Shown in pieces: positions 18,469 to 26,598 of a stretch of DNA of 64,000 nucleotides (its first letter is position 1; the number at the start of each line of letters is the position of its first letter). The stretch is from Mariniblastus fucicola (lineage in GTDB: Bacteria; Planctomycetota; Planctomycetia; Pirellulales; Pirellulaceae). The stretch spans positions 5,270,001 through 5,334,000 of the forward strand of contig NZ_CP042912.1 in the NCBI RefSeq assembly GCF_008087665.1. The letters run 5' to 3'. Below the pieces are notes generated by a model. It was not told the DNA's origin, did not search any database, and saw nothing but the letters and a program-made list of their open reading frames with translations. The translations under genes and the position numbers were made by a program.

Positions 18469-19238
18469 CGGTTGCCTACGAAGGCAGAAACTTCGTCGGT
18501 TGGCAGGTACAGAAGAACGGGATCTCCGTGCAGCAACGGCTCGAAGAGGGCTGGGCGGAGGTCACCGGCGAAAAAATTCGGATCACCGCCAGCGGTCGCA
18601 CCGACAGCGGCGTGCATGCGCGCGGCCAGGTGTGCTCATTGGCGACAAATTCACGGCTTCCCAACCGCGATTTGATTCGTGCGCTCAATGCGAAAACGCC
18701 GGAAGACGTTTCGGTGCTGAAAGTTGAATCGGCGATCGATGGATTTCACGCGATCAACCATTGCGTGAAAAAGACTTACAGCTATCAGATTCAATGCGGC
18801 AGAATTCTGGATCCGCTGGGGCAGGACCATTGGTGGTTCGTTCCGCATCATCTGGACATCGCGGCGATGAAGGAAGCTGCCGCTTTCCTGACCGGGAAAC
18901 TGGACTTTGCCAGCTTTCAGGCTTCCGGCGGTGTTGCTCGACAAACCACCGTTCGGAATGTGTTGGAGCTGCGAATCGAAACGGCGGAACGCGAACCGTT
19001 CACAGAAGTCCGGATTTTCTTGACCGCAGACGGCTTTCTTTACAACATGGTCCGGAACATCGTCGGGACTCTGGTTCACGTTGGACGTCGCAGCGAGCGT
19101 CCCGAGTGGGTGAAATGGGTGCTGCAACAGAAGGACCGCACGGTGGCAGGGCAAACCGCACCGGCCAACGGGCTGTTTTTGGACGAAGTTTTCTATCCGC
19201 CAGAAACCGTGGTTCCCGAATCGATTCAGCACGGTTGA
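18450..19238 (+). CDS. truA: tRNA pseudouridine(38-40) synthase TruA
   Basis: 262 residues. The catalytic Asp52 lies in ASGRTDSGVHARGQV, with the conserved LTVAYEGRNFVGWQ beginning, the NALNAKTPEDVSV-like segment, KTYSYQI and the FLYNMVRNIVGTLVHVG motif. It converts uridines 38-40 of the tRNA anticodon arm to pseudouridine. It overlaps the end of asd in another frame. The 136 bases after it hold no recognised element. Confidence 0.97.
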   Translation: MRHLKLTVAYEGRNFVGWQVQKNGISVQQRLEEGWAEVTGEKIRITASGRTDSGVHARGQVCSLATNSRLPNRDLIRALNAKTPEDVSVLKVESAIDGFHAINHCVKKTYSYQIQCGRILDPLGQDHWWFVPHHLDIAAMKEAAAFLTGKLDFASFQASGGVARQTTVRNVLELRIETAEREPFTEVRIFLTADGFLYNMVRNIVGTLVHVGRRSERPEWVKWVLQQKDRTVAGQTAPANGLFLDEVFYPPETVVPESIQHG

Positions 19239-19374
19239 ACGCCGATTAGGGTCGAATAATCCTGCCATCTGGCTAGAATGTTGTGGGCGTTCCGGCAGTA
19301 AAATCGGACGCTTGATTTATTGGGCGATTCGTACGGGAATCTGGTCGCCGACTTGTATCTAACCGGAATTCACT

Positions 19375-20247
19375 GTGTCAATTGGGCGAGACTTTATTGG
19401 GCCGTTTCAACTGCTGAGGCTGATTCGCTCGGGTACCTCGACGCAAGTCTGGGAAGCGCTTCGTGCGGGAGAGAAAGAACGCATTGCTCTGAAAGTCCTT
19501 CTGCGAGATTACCGCAAGGACAAATACGAAATCGACCAGCTCAAACATGAAGCGATGGTCGGCAAGGACCTGAACCATCCGAACGTCATCAAGATTTTCG
19601 GCTACCACGAAGACCAGGGATTTCCGCTGTTGGCGATGCAGCTTTCGAGCGCGAAAAACCTGAAAATTGTTTTGCGTGAACAGCCGGAGTTGATTGCCGC
19701 AAACGTCGGTCCGGTGATCCGCGGTTGCGCCGACGGACTGAAGCATCTGCACAGCAAGGGCTGGGTCCATTGCGATGTTAAGCCGGACAACTTTTTGGCC
19801 GATGATGACGCCAACATTAAACTGATTGACTTTTCAATCGCGGTCAAAACGCAGAAGCGAAAGACCGGGCTGGGAAAACTGTTCTCACGTAAACCCAAAC
19901 AGGCTTCGGGCACGCGTAGCTATATGGCGCCCGAGCAGATTCGCCGCGAGGCACTTGATTTCCGCTGCGACATGTACGGACTTGGTTGTGTCGTTTTCGA
20001 ATTGCTCGCAGGGAGAACTCCTTTTTCCGGCACTTCACCAGACGATTTACTGAACCGGCATCTACATCAGACGCCTCCGTCGCTCGAAGCGGTCAGTGAT
20101 TCTTCACGAGAGTTTGCGGCAATCGTTCGAAAGATGATGGCCAAGGATCCCGAAGACCGGTACCAAGACATGAGCCAGATGCTGTCTGATCTGGCACAGA
20201 CTGAAATATACAAAGCTGGCAAACGCCCCGAAGGCTACCAGCGATAA
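19375..20247 (+). CDS. Small Ser/Thr protein kinase with unusual active-site residues
   Basis: 290 residues from GTG 19375. It is a soluble kinase domain only, without a membrane helix. K40 (IALKVLLRDY) and a Glu in the C-helix are present. The catalytic loop reads HCDVKPDN (132-139), so the Arg before the Asp is Cys, and the metal motif is DFS (152-154) instead of DFG. The rest is normal (GTRSYMAPEQIR, DMYGLGCVVFELLAGRTPF). It is probably active as a non-RD kinase that does not need activation-loop phosphorylation, which is inference. accA follows 40 bases downstream, perhaps in one transcript. Confidence 0.9.
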   Translation: MSIGRDFIGPFQLLRLIRSGTSTQVWEALRAGEKERIALKVLLRDYRKDKYEIDQLKHEAMVGKDLNHPNVIKIFGYHEDQGFPLLAMQLSSAKNLKIVLREQPELIAANVGPVIRGCADGLKHLHSKGWVHCDVKPDNFLADDDANIKLIDFSIAVKTQKRKTGLGKLFSRKPKQASGTRSYMAPEQIRREALDFRCDMYGLGCVVFELLAGRTPFSGTSPDDLLNRHLHQTPPSLEAVSDSSREFAAIVRKMMAKDPEDRYQDMSQMLSDLAQTEIYKAGKRPEGYQR

Positions 20248-20287
20248 ACTTATTCCAACACTGCTTTTCAAAACCTGGAACATCTCC

Positions 20288-21262
20288 ATGGATTACCTCG
20301 ACTTTGAACAACCGATCGCCAAACTGGCAGATGAAATTGATCAGCTAAAGGCTGATGCTCAGAACCCGGATTGCCCGGAGCTTGCTGATCAGATCCAGTC
20401 AATTCGCAAACAAATGTCGGATCAGACGCGTGAACTCTATTCCAATTTGACACCATGGGAAACGGTTCAGGTTGCTCGGCACAAAAACCGTCCTCATACC
20501 ACCGACTACCTGTCTCTTGTGTTTGACGAGTTCGTTGAATTACACGGTGACAAACTTTTCGGAGACGATCCTGCGATCCGAACCGGATTCGCGTCTCTGG
20601 GAGACCTGAAAGTCATGGTGGTTGGACACCAGAAAGGACGCACATTCAACGATCGCCAGAAAACGCACTTCGGTTGCGCCCACCCGGAAGGTTATCGCAA
20701 GGCGATGGCCAAAATGCGGATGGCTGAAAAGTACCGAATGCCTGTGATTTGCATGATCGATACGCCCGGAGCTTACCCTGGTATCGGCGCTGAGGAACGC
20801 GGTCAAGCTCAGGTCATCGCCGAGAACATGTACGAAATGTCACGGCTGAAAACTCCGATCATCTGCGTGGTGATTGGGGAAGGCGGCAGCGGAGGAGCGT
20901 TGGGGATCGGCGTTGGCGATCGCGTAGCCGTTCTGGAAAACGCCTACTATTCGGTGATCAGCCCGGAAGGATGCGCGGGGATCCTTTGGAAGGGAGCCGA
21001 GCATGCGGAAAAAGCGGCGACGGCACTGAAGTTTACTTCGAAGTACTTGCTGGAAATGGGGATCGTCGACGACGTGATTAATGAACCGCTTGGCGGCGCC
21101 CATCGCGACCACCACGCGATGGCGGCACGAATGCGACGGTACTTCCAAAAGAACCTTAAAGAACTGGTCGAAGTGGATACCGAGTCGTTGTTGGCAAATC
21201 GCTATGACAGGTTTCGAAAAATCGGCGTCTTCCTGGAACAGCCTTCCGAACAGACTGCCTGA
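20288..21262 (+). CDS. accA: Acetyl-CoA carboxylase carboxyltransferase subunit alpha
   Basis: 324 residues, the normal length. It begins with the expected YLDFEQPIAKLADEIDQL coiled helix, then QVARHKNRPHTTDY, FGDDPAIRTGFA, CMIDTPGAYPGIGAEERGQ and GEGGSGGALGIGVGD (biotin/CoA pocket), and the YSVISPEGCAGILWK segment. It transfers the carboxyl group from carboxybiotin to acetyl-CoA with AccD, which is not in this window. It lies after the kinase gene and ends 84 bases before the convergent Tad/VWA gene. Confidence 0.97.
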   Translation: MDYLDFEQPIAKLADEIDQLKADAQNPDCPELADQIQSIRKQMSDQTRELYSNLTPWETVQVARHKNRPHTTDYLSLVFDEFVELHGDKLFGDDPAIRTGFASLGDLKVMVVGHQKGRTFNDRQKTHFGCAHPEGYRKAMAKMRMAEKYRMPVICMIDTPGAYPGIGAEERGQAQVIAENMYEMSRLKTPIICVVIGEGGSGGALGIGVGDRVAVLENAYYSVISPEGCAGILWKGAEHAEKAATALKFTSKYLLEMGIVDDVINEPLGGAHRDHHAMAARMRRYFQKNLKELVEVDTESLLANRYDRFRKIGVFLEQPSEQTA

Positions 21263-21280
21263 GCAAGGCGCGCAAGAAAA

Positions 21281-21306
21281 CCGCCAGCCCAAATTGGAAC
21301 TGGCGG
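21281..21306 (-). terminator. Convergent terminator between accA and the VWA gene
   Basis: A 7-bp stem CCGCCAG/CTGGCGG with an extra CCAA/TTGG inner pairing. On the minus strand the stem is followed by TTTTCTT, fitting an intrinsic terminator for the VWA gene. On the plus strand only CTTTC follows, so it may work weakly for accA. Confidence 0.6.
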
Positions 21307-21345
21307 CTTTCGTCAAGAAAATTCGCGTGTCGGTTGCCGTCTCGC

Positions 21346-22413
21346 CTATTCGATGGTCAAAACCTGAATCGTGTTGGCAATCTCGTTGAAGGCATCCAGC
21401 AACTCCTGGTCGGTGTTGGCGTGGACATGAATGCCGCCCGTCGTGTTAGCAACGTTCTTCATCAAGGTTTCGTTCGCCCCGCTGCTGAAGGTGATCGTAT
21501 GAACGATAATGCCCAGTCGCTTGGCTTCCTGTGCAACCGCAGTCGGGTTGATGCCACGGTTCTGATTTCCGTCTGTCATCAGGACAACGGACTTCAAACT
21601 GAACGGGCCGCGTGAACCGGCGTCGTTTTGAATCGAATCCAAGCCAACCTGAAGTGCTCGGCCGATTCCTGTGAAGCCGTTTGGAGTTTGAGTCGCGAAA
21701 GAGTCCCGAATCGAAACCAGGTTGTCCGTCATGTCGACCAGTTTGGTCGGCTGTGTATCGTAAACGGTAAGCGAAACACGCTCTTCGGGAATCGAACGGT
21801 CCATCTCGTTGAGGAACACATCCAGGCCGTTTTTGAGAGCAGCGAATCGCCCGTTGGAGCCCATTGAGCCTGATTTGTCGAGCACCAGTGCGATATCGCG
21901 GTCCAGACGAACGGCAGTGGACGAAGCAACAGGCGAGAACGTTCCGGTTCCCAACATGGGACCAAACATGAGAGCGACCGGACCGTCTGGAGAGTCTTGC
22001 GTACGTTCGCCGAATACGCGAACGGAGTTGATGGTCGTGCTGCTTTCCGTGAAGCTGAACTTTCCGTCGCTTCCCTGAGTCGAATTCCCAAAAACAATCT
22101 TGTTGGCGTCGAGGTTGAGTCCACTTCCCGCGACGATATTGCGTTTGGCAACGGCCAGCGCTGCATCGGTCGCTCCCTGAGTGTTCTGAACGCGACCGAG
22201 TGACTCAACAGCGGCACGTGCTGCAGCATCGGTGGCGGTACGAAGTTCGCTACGTGTCAGGTGCATCCGGGCGATGTCTACTGCGAACGAAACGGCGATG
22301 AACAGGATGACGATCACGACGGCAACCATCGGAAGCATGGCTCCGGTTCGGCTTGACTGGCCGCTTTGGCTGAATCGTGTTTTGAGTTTCTGATTGATGG
22401 TGGAAGGTTTCAT
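21346..22413 (-). CDS. Tad-type pilus-like protein with von Willebrand A domain
   Basis: 355 residues from ATG 22413, which has GGAGAG upstream. The frame stays open to 23217 but that part overlaps the ribosomal gene rplQ and is not coding. The N-terminus has a Tad/TadG-like signal-anchor (GAMLPMVAVVIVILFIAVSF) with the SELRTATDAAARAAVESLG segment. Residues ~160-350 form a VWA domain with a MIDAS DKSGS motif (ALVLDKSGSMG) and a later TDGNQNRG. It is probably membrane-anchored and exposed outside the cytoplasm. No Tad ATPase or secretin gene adjoins it, so its role is open. A terminator lies at the 3' end. Confidence 0.85.
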   Translation of the reverse strand: MKPSTINQKLKTRFSQSGQSSRTGAMLPMVAVVIVILFIAVSFAVDIARMHLTRSELRTATDAAARAAVESLGRVQNTQGATDAALAVAKRNIVAGSGLNLDANKIVFGNSTQGSDGKFSFTESSTTINSVRVFGERTQDSPDGPVALMFGPMLGTGTFSPVASSTAVRLDRDIALVLDKSGSMGSNGRFAALKNGLDVFLNEMDRSIPEERVSLTVYDTQPTKLVDMTDNLVSIRDSFATQTPNGFTGIGRALQVGLDSIQNDAGSRGPFSLKSVVLMTDGNQNRGINPTAVAQEAKRLGIIVHTITFSSGANETLMKNVANTTGGIHVHANTDQELLDAFNEIANTIQVLTIE

Positions 22414-22620
22414 GTTTCTCTCCGCGAGTTTTTTTCTTGACGACCGACCAAAATGCAAGTCGCCTGCCAAACTCACAGCAGCGTGAAATTTGCTACTCAA
22501 AACCCGCATTTTACCGGGTGAATTGCAAAACGAAGCAGAACCAAGCCTGTTTACTTTTTGCGTCATCGGGAACGCGAGATCAACATTGATGCAAAAACGC
22601 AACCCGGTCGCTTTTGGGTC

Positions 22621-22680
22621 GGCGCATGAAGCTTTTGCGTTGGCGCATAACGGTGGCGCGCATACATAATGTTGGCGCAT
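22621..22680 (-). repeat. Four short direct repeats upstream of the VWA gene
   Basis: GGCGCAT occurs at 22621-22627, 22642-22648 and 22674-22680, and as GGCGCGCAT at 22655-22663. On the minus strand these read ATGCGCC, mostly followed by AAC or GAC. They sit between the ribosomal-operon terminator and the VWA gene, where its promoter should be. They could be binding sites for a regulator; this is inference. Confidence 0.45.
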
Positions 22681-22706
22681 AAAAAAGGCAGGGAAGAATC
22701 CCTGCC
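22681..22706 (-). terminator. Intrinsic terminator of the ribosomal/RNA polymerase operon
   Basis: On the minus strand a perfect 8-bp stem GGCAGGGA/TCCCTGCC with a TTCT loop is followed by six T residues. It begins about 66 bases after the rplQ stop and closes the rpmJ-rpsM-rpsK-rpoA-rplQ operon. Confidence 0.93.
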
Positions 22707-22771
22707 TGATGTGTCTCAAATCAATGTGGCGACCGATATCCGGATATACCACCCATTTCACGGCGAAGAGC

Positions 22772-23494
22772 TTACTCTTCTTTTGCTGCTTCTTCTGGAG
22801 CGTCTGTTGCTTCAGCAGAATCAGTTGTTTCAACTTCTGCCTCTTCCGTTTCTCCAGGCTCAGCAGCCGGCTCATCCTTAGCGACAGGTTCGTCATCCTG
22901 AACGACCGGTTTTGAAGCAGTCGTTTTCTTGCTAATACGATCGTTCTCGCCAACGAACTCGAGAATCGCCTGCTTGCCCGCGTCACCAAGGCGAACGCCA
23001 GCAATCTGGATGATTCGAGTGTAACCACCGGTGCGGTCCATGAATCGTGGAGCCACATCATCGAACAGAATCGAAACGGCTTCCTTGTCGCGAAGCATAG
23101 CGAATGCACGACGACGAAGATTGACGGCCTGAGCGACTTCCTTGTTCCATTCCTGGCCAGCGTCGGTCTTACGCCACGCTTTCCAGTCGTCCGAACCGCG
23201 ATCTGCAGAAGACTCAAGATTGTCAGCGGCTTCCTGATGAGGAATCGCTTTCTTGGCCAACGTAATGCACTTTTCGATCATCGGGCGAACTTCTTTCGCC
23301 TTGTGAATCGTGGTCGTGATTCGGCCTTTGACGCGTGGCGGATTAACGGCAGTAACGCCATCCGACTGAGTCATGCCTTCGTAGAACATTTCGTCCCGCT
23401 CTGTCAAAAACAGTGCCGACGCAAGATTGCGAAGCAATGCACGACGATGACTTGAGTTGCGTCCGAGGGTACGGCCTTTTCTTCTGTGTCTCAT
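22772..23494 (-). CDS. rplQ: 50S ribosomal protein L17, long planctomycete form
   Basis: 240 residues against about 120-130 in most bacteria. The L17 core is clear: MRHRRKGRTLGRNSSHRRAL at the start, KEVRPMIEKCITLAK near 67-81, VNLRRRAFAMLRDKEAV near 124-140, and GGYTRIIQIAGVRLGDAGKQAILEFV at 156-181. Extra material is a segment near 33-57, an insert of about 40 residues near 82-122 (LESSADRGSDDWKAWRKTD) and an acidic Glu/Ala/Thr-rich tail from about 187 to 240. The tail lies at the protein surface by analogy with L17. It is the last gene of the operon. Confidence 0.95.
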   Translation of the reverse strand: MRHRRKGRTLGRNSSHRRALLRNLASALFLTERDEMFYEGMTQSDGVTAVNPPRVKGRITTTIHKAKEVRPMIEKCITLAKKAIPHQEAADNLESSADRGSDDWKAWRKTDAGQEWNKEVAQAVNLRRRAFAMLRDKEAVSILFDDVAPRFMDRTGGYTRIIQIAGVRLGDAGKQAILEFVGENDRISKKTTASKPVVQDDEPVAKDEPAAEPGETEEAEVETTDSAEATDAPEEAAKEE

Positions 23495-23573
23495 TTCTCT
23501 ACCAACAATTCGCCGCCAAGGGCACTATTAAGGAGTTGTGTTTTGAAAAAACGTGATTAGAACGCCTAAACCG

Positions 23574-24563
23574 TTACGTAATCACAGGAGCTTTGGGAAC
23601 CTTCATGCCCAGGTGCAAACCCAAGCCTGTCAGAACCTGTCGTACTTCAACCAGTGTGGTTTCGCCAAAGTTGCGAATCTCCATCAGCTGGTCTTCGTTG
23701 TAAGCCACAAGATCACGAACCGTCCCTATATTCGCAAACTCAAGGCAGTTGTTAGCTCGAACCGAAAGTCGCATTTCAGCTACCGGCATGTTGAGCTTGG
23801 CTTCAAGAGCCGCATCAATGCCACCTTTGCTTTGCGGCTGAGCGTGTACTTGAGCTCCAAGCTCGGCGTACTGAACGAAAGGATTGAGGTGCTTACGAAG
23901 TACCTTCGAAGCTTCCACCATCGCCATCTCAGGATTGATTGAACCGTCCGTCCAAACTTCCAAAGTCAGCTTGTCATAGTTCGTTTTCTGTCCGACACGC
24001 GTTTCTTCAACGTCATAGCGAACGCGTGTGATCGGGCTGTAAATAGCGTCGATCGGAATGATGCCGATTTCGTGATCACGACCACTGTGTTCCGTCGAAG
24101 GAACATAGCCACGACCGTTTTCGACAACCATTTCCATCATGAACGGAACGTCTTCGGTCAAATCAACCAGGACGTGGTCGCTATTGATGACTTCGACTTC
24201 GCCGTTGGTCTGGATATCAGCACCGGTCACTGGACCAGCGGTATCCTTTTCGATCGTGATGACTTTCATCTGATCGGTGTGATTTTTGACGATCAACGAC
24301 TTAACGTTCAGCACGATGTCCGTTACATCCTGTAGGACGCCTGGAATCGAAGAAAACTCGTGATTGGCACCACGAATCTTGAGTTGGGTCACAGCACTAC
24401 CTTCGAGGCTCGAAAGCAGTACGCGACGCAGGCTATTGCCGATTGTTGTTCCGAAACCACGCTCAAAGGGTTCCGCAACGAACTTGCCATAGTTCGCGGT
24501 AAGCGTCTCACGATCGCAGTTAACAACGCTAGGAAGTTCAAGGCCACGCCATCGAATGTGCAT
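23574..24563 (-). CDS. rpoA: DNA-directed RNA polymerase subunit alpha
   Basis: 329 residues, standard length. The N-terminal assembly domain has the usual [20 protein letters not shown] and [11 protein letters not shown] segments, and the C-terminal domain has [20 protein letters not shown] and [21 protein letters not shown], the helices that bind UP-element DNA and activators. It lies between rpsK and rplQ as in many bacteria, but rpsD is not between them. Confidence 0.98.
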   Translation of the reverse strand: MHIRWRGLELPSVVNCDRETLTANYGKFVAEPFERGFGTTIGNSLRRVLLSSLEGSAVTQLKIRGANHEFSSIPGVLQDVTDIVLNVKSLIVKNHTDQMKVITIEKDTAGPVTGADIQTNGEVEVINSDHVLVDLTEDVPFMMEMVVENGRGYVPSTEHSGRDHEIGIIPIDAIYSPITRVRYDVEETRVGQKTNYDKLTLEVWTDGSINPEMAMVEASKVLRKHLNPFVQYAELGAQVHAQPQSKGGIDAALEAKLNMPVAEMRLSVRANNCLEFANIGTVRDLVAYNEDQLMEIRNFGETTLVEVRQVLTGLGLHLGMKVPKAPVIT

Positions 24564-24638
24564 GGAGTTTCTCCGTATGGATTGGGGGGTTTGTTTCGAT
24601 CCGAAAGCAGTTGACGCACTCGTTGCGTCAGTGAAAAA

Positions 24639-25019
24639 CTAGACTCGACGCTTCTTGCGAGGGCGACAGCCATTGTGCGGGATCGGTGTAACGTCCTCGA
24701 TTGACTTGATGTTCAATCCCGCAGCCTGCAAAGCAGTAATCGCACTTTCGCGACCGCTTCCCGGACCTTTGACGCGAACATCAACTTCCTTCATGCCGAA
24801 CTTGACGGCCTTTTCAGCAGCTTGCTGAGCAGCACTTTGGCCTGCAAACGGGGTACTTTTACGAGACCCCTTGAATCCACAGGTTCCGGCACTTGCCCAA
24901 CACAGGGTCTCGCCCTTGGTGTCAGTGATCGTAACCGTTGTGTTGTTGAAAGTTGCCTGAATGTGGGCAACACCGAAAGTAACGTTACGCTTGGCGCGCT
25001 TCTTTTTGACTTTTGCCAC
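24639..25019 (-). CDS. rpsK: 30S ribosomal protein S11
   Basis: 126 residues. Landmarks are [15 protein letters not shown], the [17 protein letters not shown] region, and [17 protein letters not shown] with the C-terminal [13 protein letters not shown] that contacts 16S rRNA in the platform. It is downstream of rpsM and upstream of rpoA in the operon. Confidence 0.98.
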   Translation of the reverse strand: MAKVKKKRAKRNVTFGVAHIQATFNNTTVTITDTKGETLCWASAGTCGFKGSRKSTPFAGQSAAQQAAEKAVKFGMKEVDVRVKGPGSGRESAITALQAAGLNIKSIEDVTPIPHNGCRPRKKRRV

Positions 25020-25135
25020 TTCTAATAATCCCGAAAATCGGGCTCGCTGTTAATAGTGTGTAAAAATTGGTTTGGTGCCGTCGAACAGGAACGACCTGAT
25101 CGTCGGGGGGATTGTCCAGCCAGTTTTCACCAGCG

Positions 25136-25519
25136 TTACTTGAGATCCTTAACGCCTTTTTTACCCGCAACAGTCTTCTTGGGACCTTTACGAGTTCGAG
25201 CGTTTGTCTTGGTTCGTTGACCGCGGACCGGAAGGCCAACACGGTGACGGATTCCACGGTACGACTTGATGTCGCGAAGACGACCGATGTTTTGAGCAAC
25301 TTGTCGGCGAAGAGCACCTTCGACGATGTAGTCACGCTCGATGATCGTAGCGATGCTACTGAGCTCTTCATCAGAAAGGTCACGAGCCTTTTTATCTGCG
25401 TCGATGCCAGCTTTGTGGCAAAGATCTCGCGCAGACTGATGACCGATCCCGAAGAGATAGGTCAACGAGATGTGTGCTTTCTTGTCGTTCGGAATGTCAA
25501 CACCAAGTAGACGCGGCAT
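25136..25519 (-). CDS. rpsM: 30S ribosomal protein S13
   Basis: 127 residues. Landmarks are the [21 protein letters not shown] start, helix-hairpin-helix [20 protein letters not shown], and the [20 protein letters not shown] motif near the C-terminus that reaches toward the P-site tRNA. It is followed by a Lys-rich extension. It sits between rpmJ and rpsK. Confidence 0.98.
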   Translation of the reverse strand: MPRLLGVDIPNDKKAHISLTYLFGIGHQSARDLCHKAGIDADKKARDLSDEELSSIATIIERDYIVEGALRRQVAQNIGRLRDIKSYRGIRHRVGLPVRGQRTKTNARTRKGPKKTVAGKKGVKDLK

Positions 25520-25678
25520 CTAAAGCTCCAGCCTGCACCGCAGGCATATCAAATGATTTGGTTAATAAATCGAATCAAAAGCGTCGGCAATGATTGGCTT
25601 GCAGCGAACGCGATTCGGACGACTGATGGATTTTGGAAGACGTGCTGTAAAAAAGCAGGTCTTTAATAATGAGCGAAC

Positions 25679-25792
25679 CTAGCCCTGACGCTGCTTGTGG
25701 CGTGGGTTGGTGCAAATGACGTAAACCTTACCTCGACGGCGGACGACCTTACAGTTTTCGCAAATTCTCTTCACACTGGCGCGGACTTTCAT
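25679..25792 (-). CDS. rpmJ: 50S ribosomal protein L36
   Basis: 37 residues: [14 protein letters not shown] at the start, then [23 protein letters not shown]. The zinc site is C11, C14, C27 and H32 (CxxC ... C-x4-H), so this is the zinc-binding form. It is the first gene of the operon. The stop (25679-25681) and start (25790-25792) are read directly from the sequence. infA and secY, often just upstream, are absent. Confidence 0.96.
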   Translation of the reverse strand: MKVRASVKRICENCKVVRRRGKVYVICTNPRHKQRQG

Positions 25793-25994
25793 CGCCGATT
25801 TTCTCGCAATTGGACGCAATTGGTAAAACGCACAAGTATATGAGCGTGGCGGGCGATATCACAAGGCCCATTTTTTGCCGATTCTGCCAAAATATTGCAT
25901 TCTGGCACAGCGGTCTCTGTGTCGTTCCGTAGTGACAGCTTCCAGCGGTCGCATTTGAATTTGCGACGGTTGAAAGCAGTCCCTGCAGATGGCA

Positions 25995-26525
25995 TCAGAG
26001 TCCAAGCAATAATGCTTCGAAATGGTCGAATATCTCGGCCGCAATCTCCGAAGGAGTCTTCGAGTCTGCGTCCACGACCAGGTCAGCACAAGTCTGATAA
26101 ATCGGCGAGCGAACGGCCAGCATTTGCTCGATTTCATCAATTCCACCAGTTTGAGTCAAATTGGGGCGCTGAGTTGCCGAGTTTTCGTCAATCGTGATCC
26201 TGGCATGCGAAGTTTCAGCAGAAACCTGCAGCCAAACCGCTTTTCCGGACTCCGCGATCCGCTTTCGATTGCTTTCTGCCAGCACTGCTCCACCACCCAA
26301 CGCGATCACGGTCTGGTCGAGCATGGCCAAGCCCTCGATGACGGTCGACTCCCACTTGCGAAAGCCTTTCTCTTGCTCGGATTCAAAGATCTGGCTGATG
26401 GTCTTGCCGGCCAGAATCTCGATCTCATCGTCAGAATCGACAACCGCCCAGCCGAGTAGCTCGGAGAGAATCCTGGCGACGGTCGATTTTCCGCTGCCGC
26501 GGTAGCCGATCAGGTAGAGGTTCAT
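25995..26525 (-). CDS. aroK: Shikimate kinase
   Basis: 176 residues. P-loop GYRGSGKST (8-16), the substrate-binding VDSDDEIE segment, FRKWESTVIEGL, and ALGGGAVL (the GGG of the shikimate site) are present, with a lid containing an Arg (TQRPNL). It phosphorylates shikimate with ATP. aroDE ends 73 bases upstream on the same strand, so two or three successive shikimate-pathway steps are encoded together. Confidence 0.95.
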   Translation of the reverse strand: MNLYLIGYRGSGKSTVARILSELLGWAVVDSDDEIEILAGKTISQIFESEQEKGFRKWESTVIEGLAMLDQTVIALGGGAVLAESNRKRIAESGKAVWLQVSAETSHARITIDENSATQRPNLTQTGGIDEIEQMLAVRSPIYQTCADLVVDADSKTPSEIAAEIFDHFEALLLGL

Positions 26526-26598
26526 GGTTCATTGCACGATGGTCTGCACCGTGATCCTGATTAGACGGCGGCGACCACCGTTCAAGTTGGGCTTAATC

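Larger units (their letters stand above)
22414..22771. other. Intergenic region between rplQ and the VWA gene
   Basis: 358 bases. They hold the rplQ terminator (22681-22706), then a cluster of four ATGCGCC-type direct repeats (22621-22680), then an AT-moderate stretch leading to the VWA gene's ribosome-binding site. No further gene is seen. Confidence 0.5.

Noticed and set aside
22414-23217. Upstream extension of the Tad/VWA frame by 268 codons
   Set aside because: It overlaps rplQ in another frame, and the ribosome-binding site and signal anchor fit the ATG at 22413.
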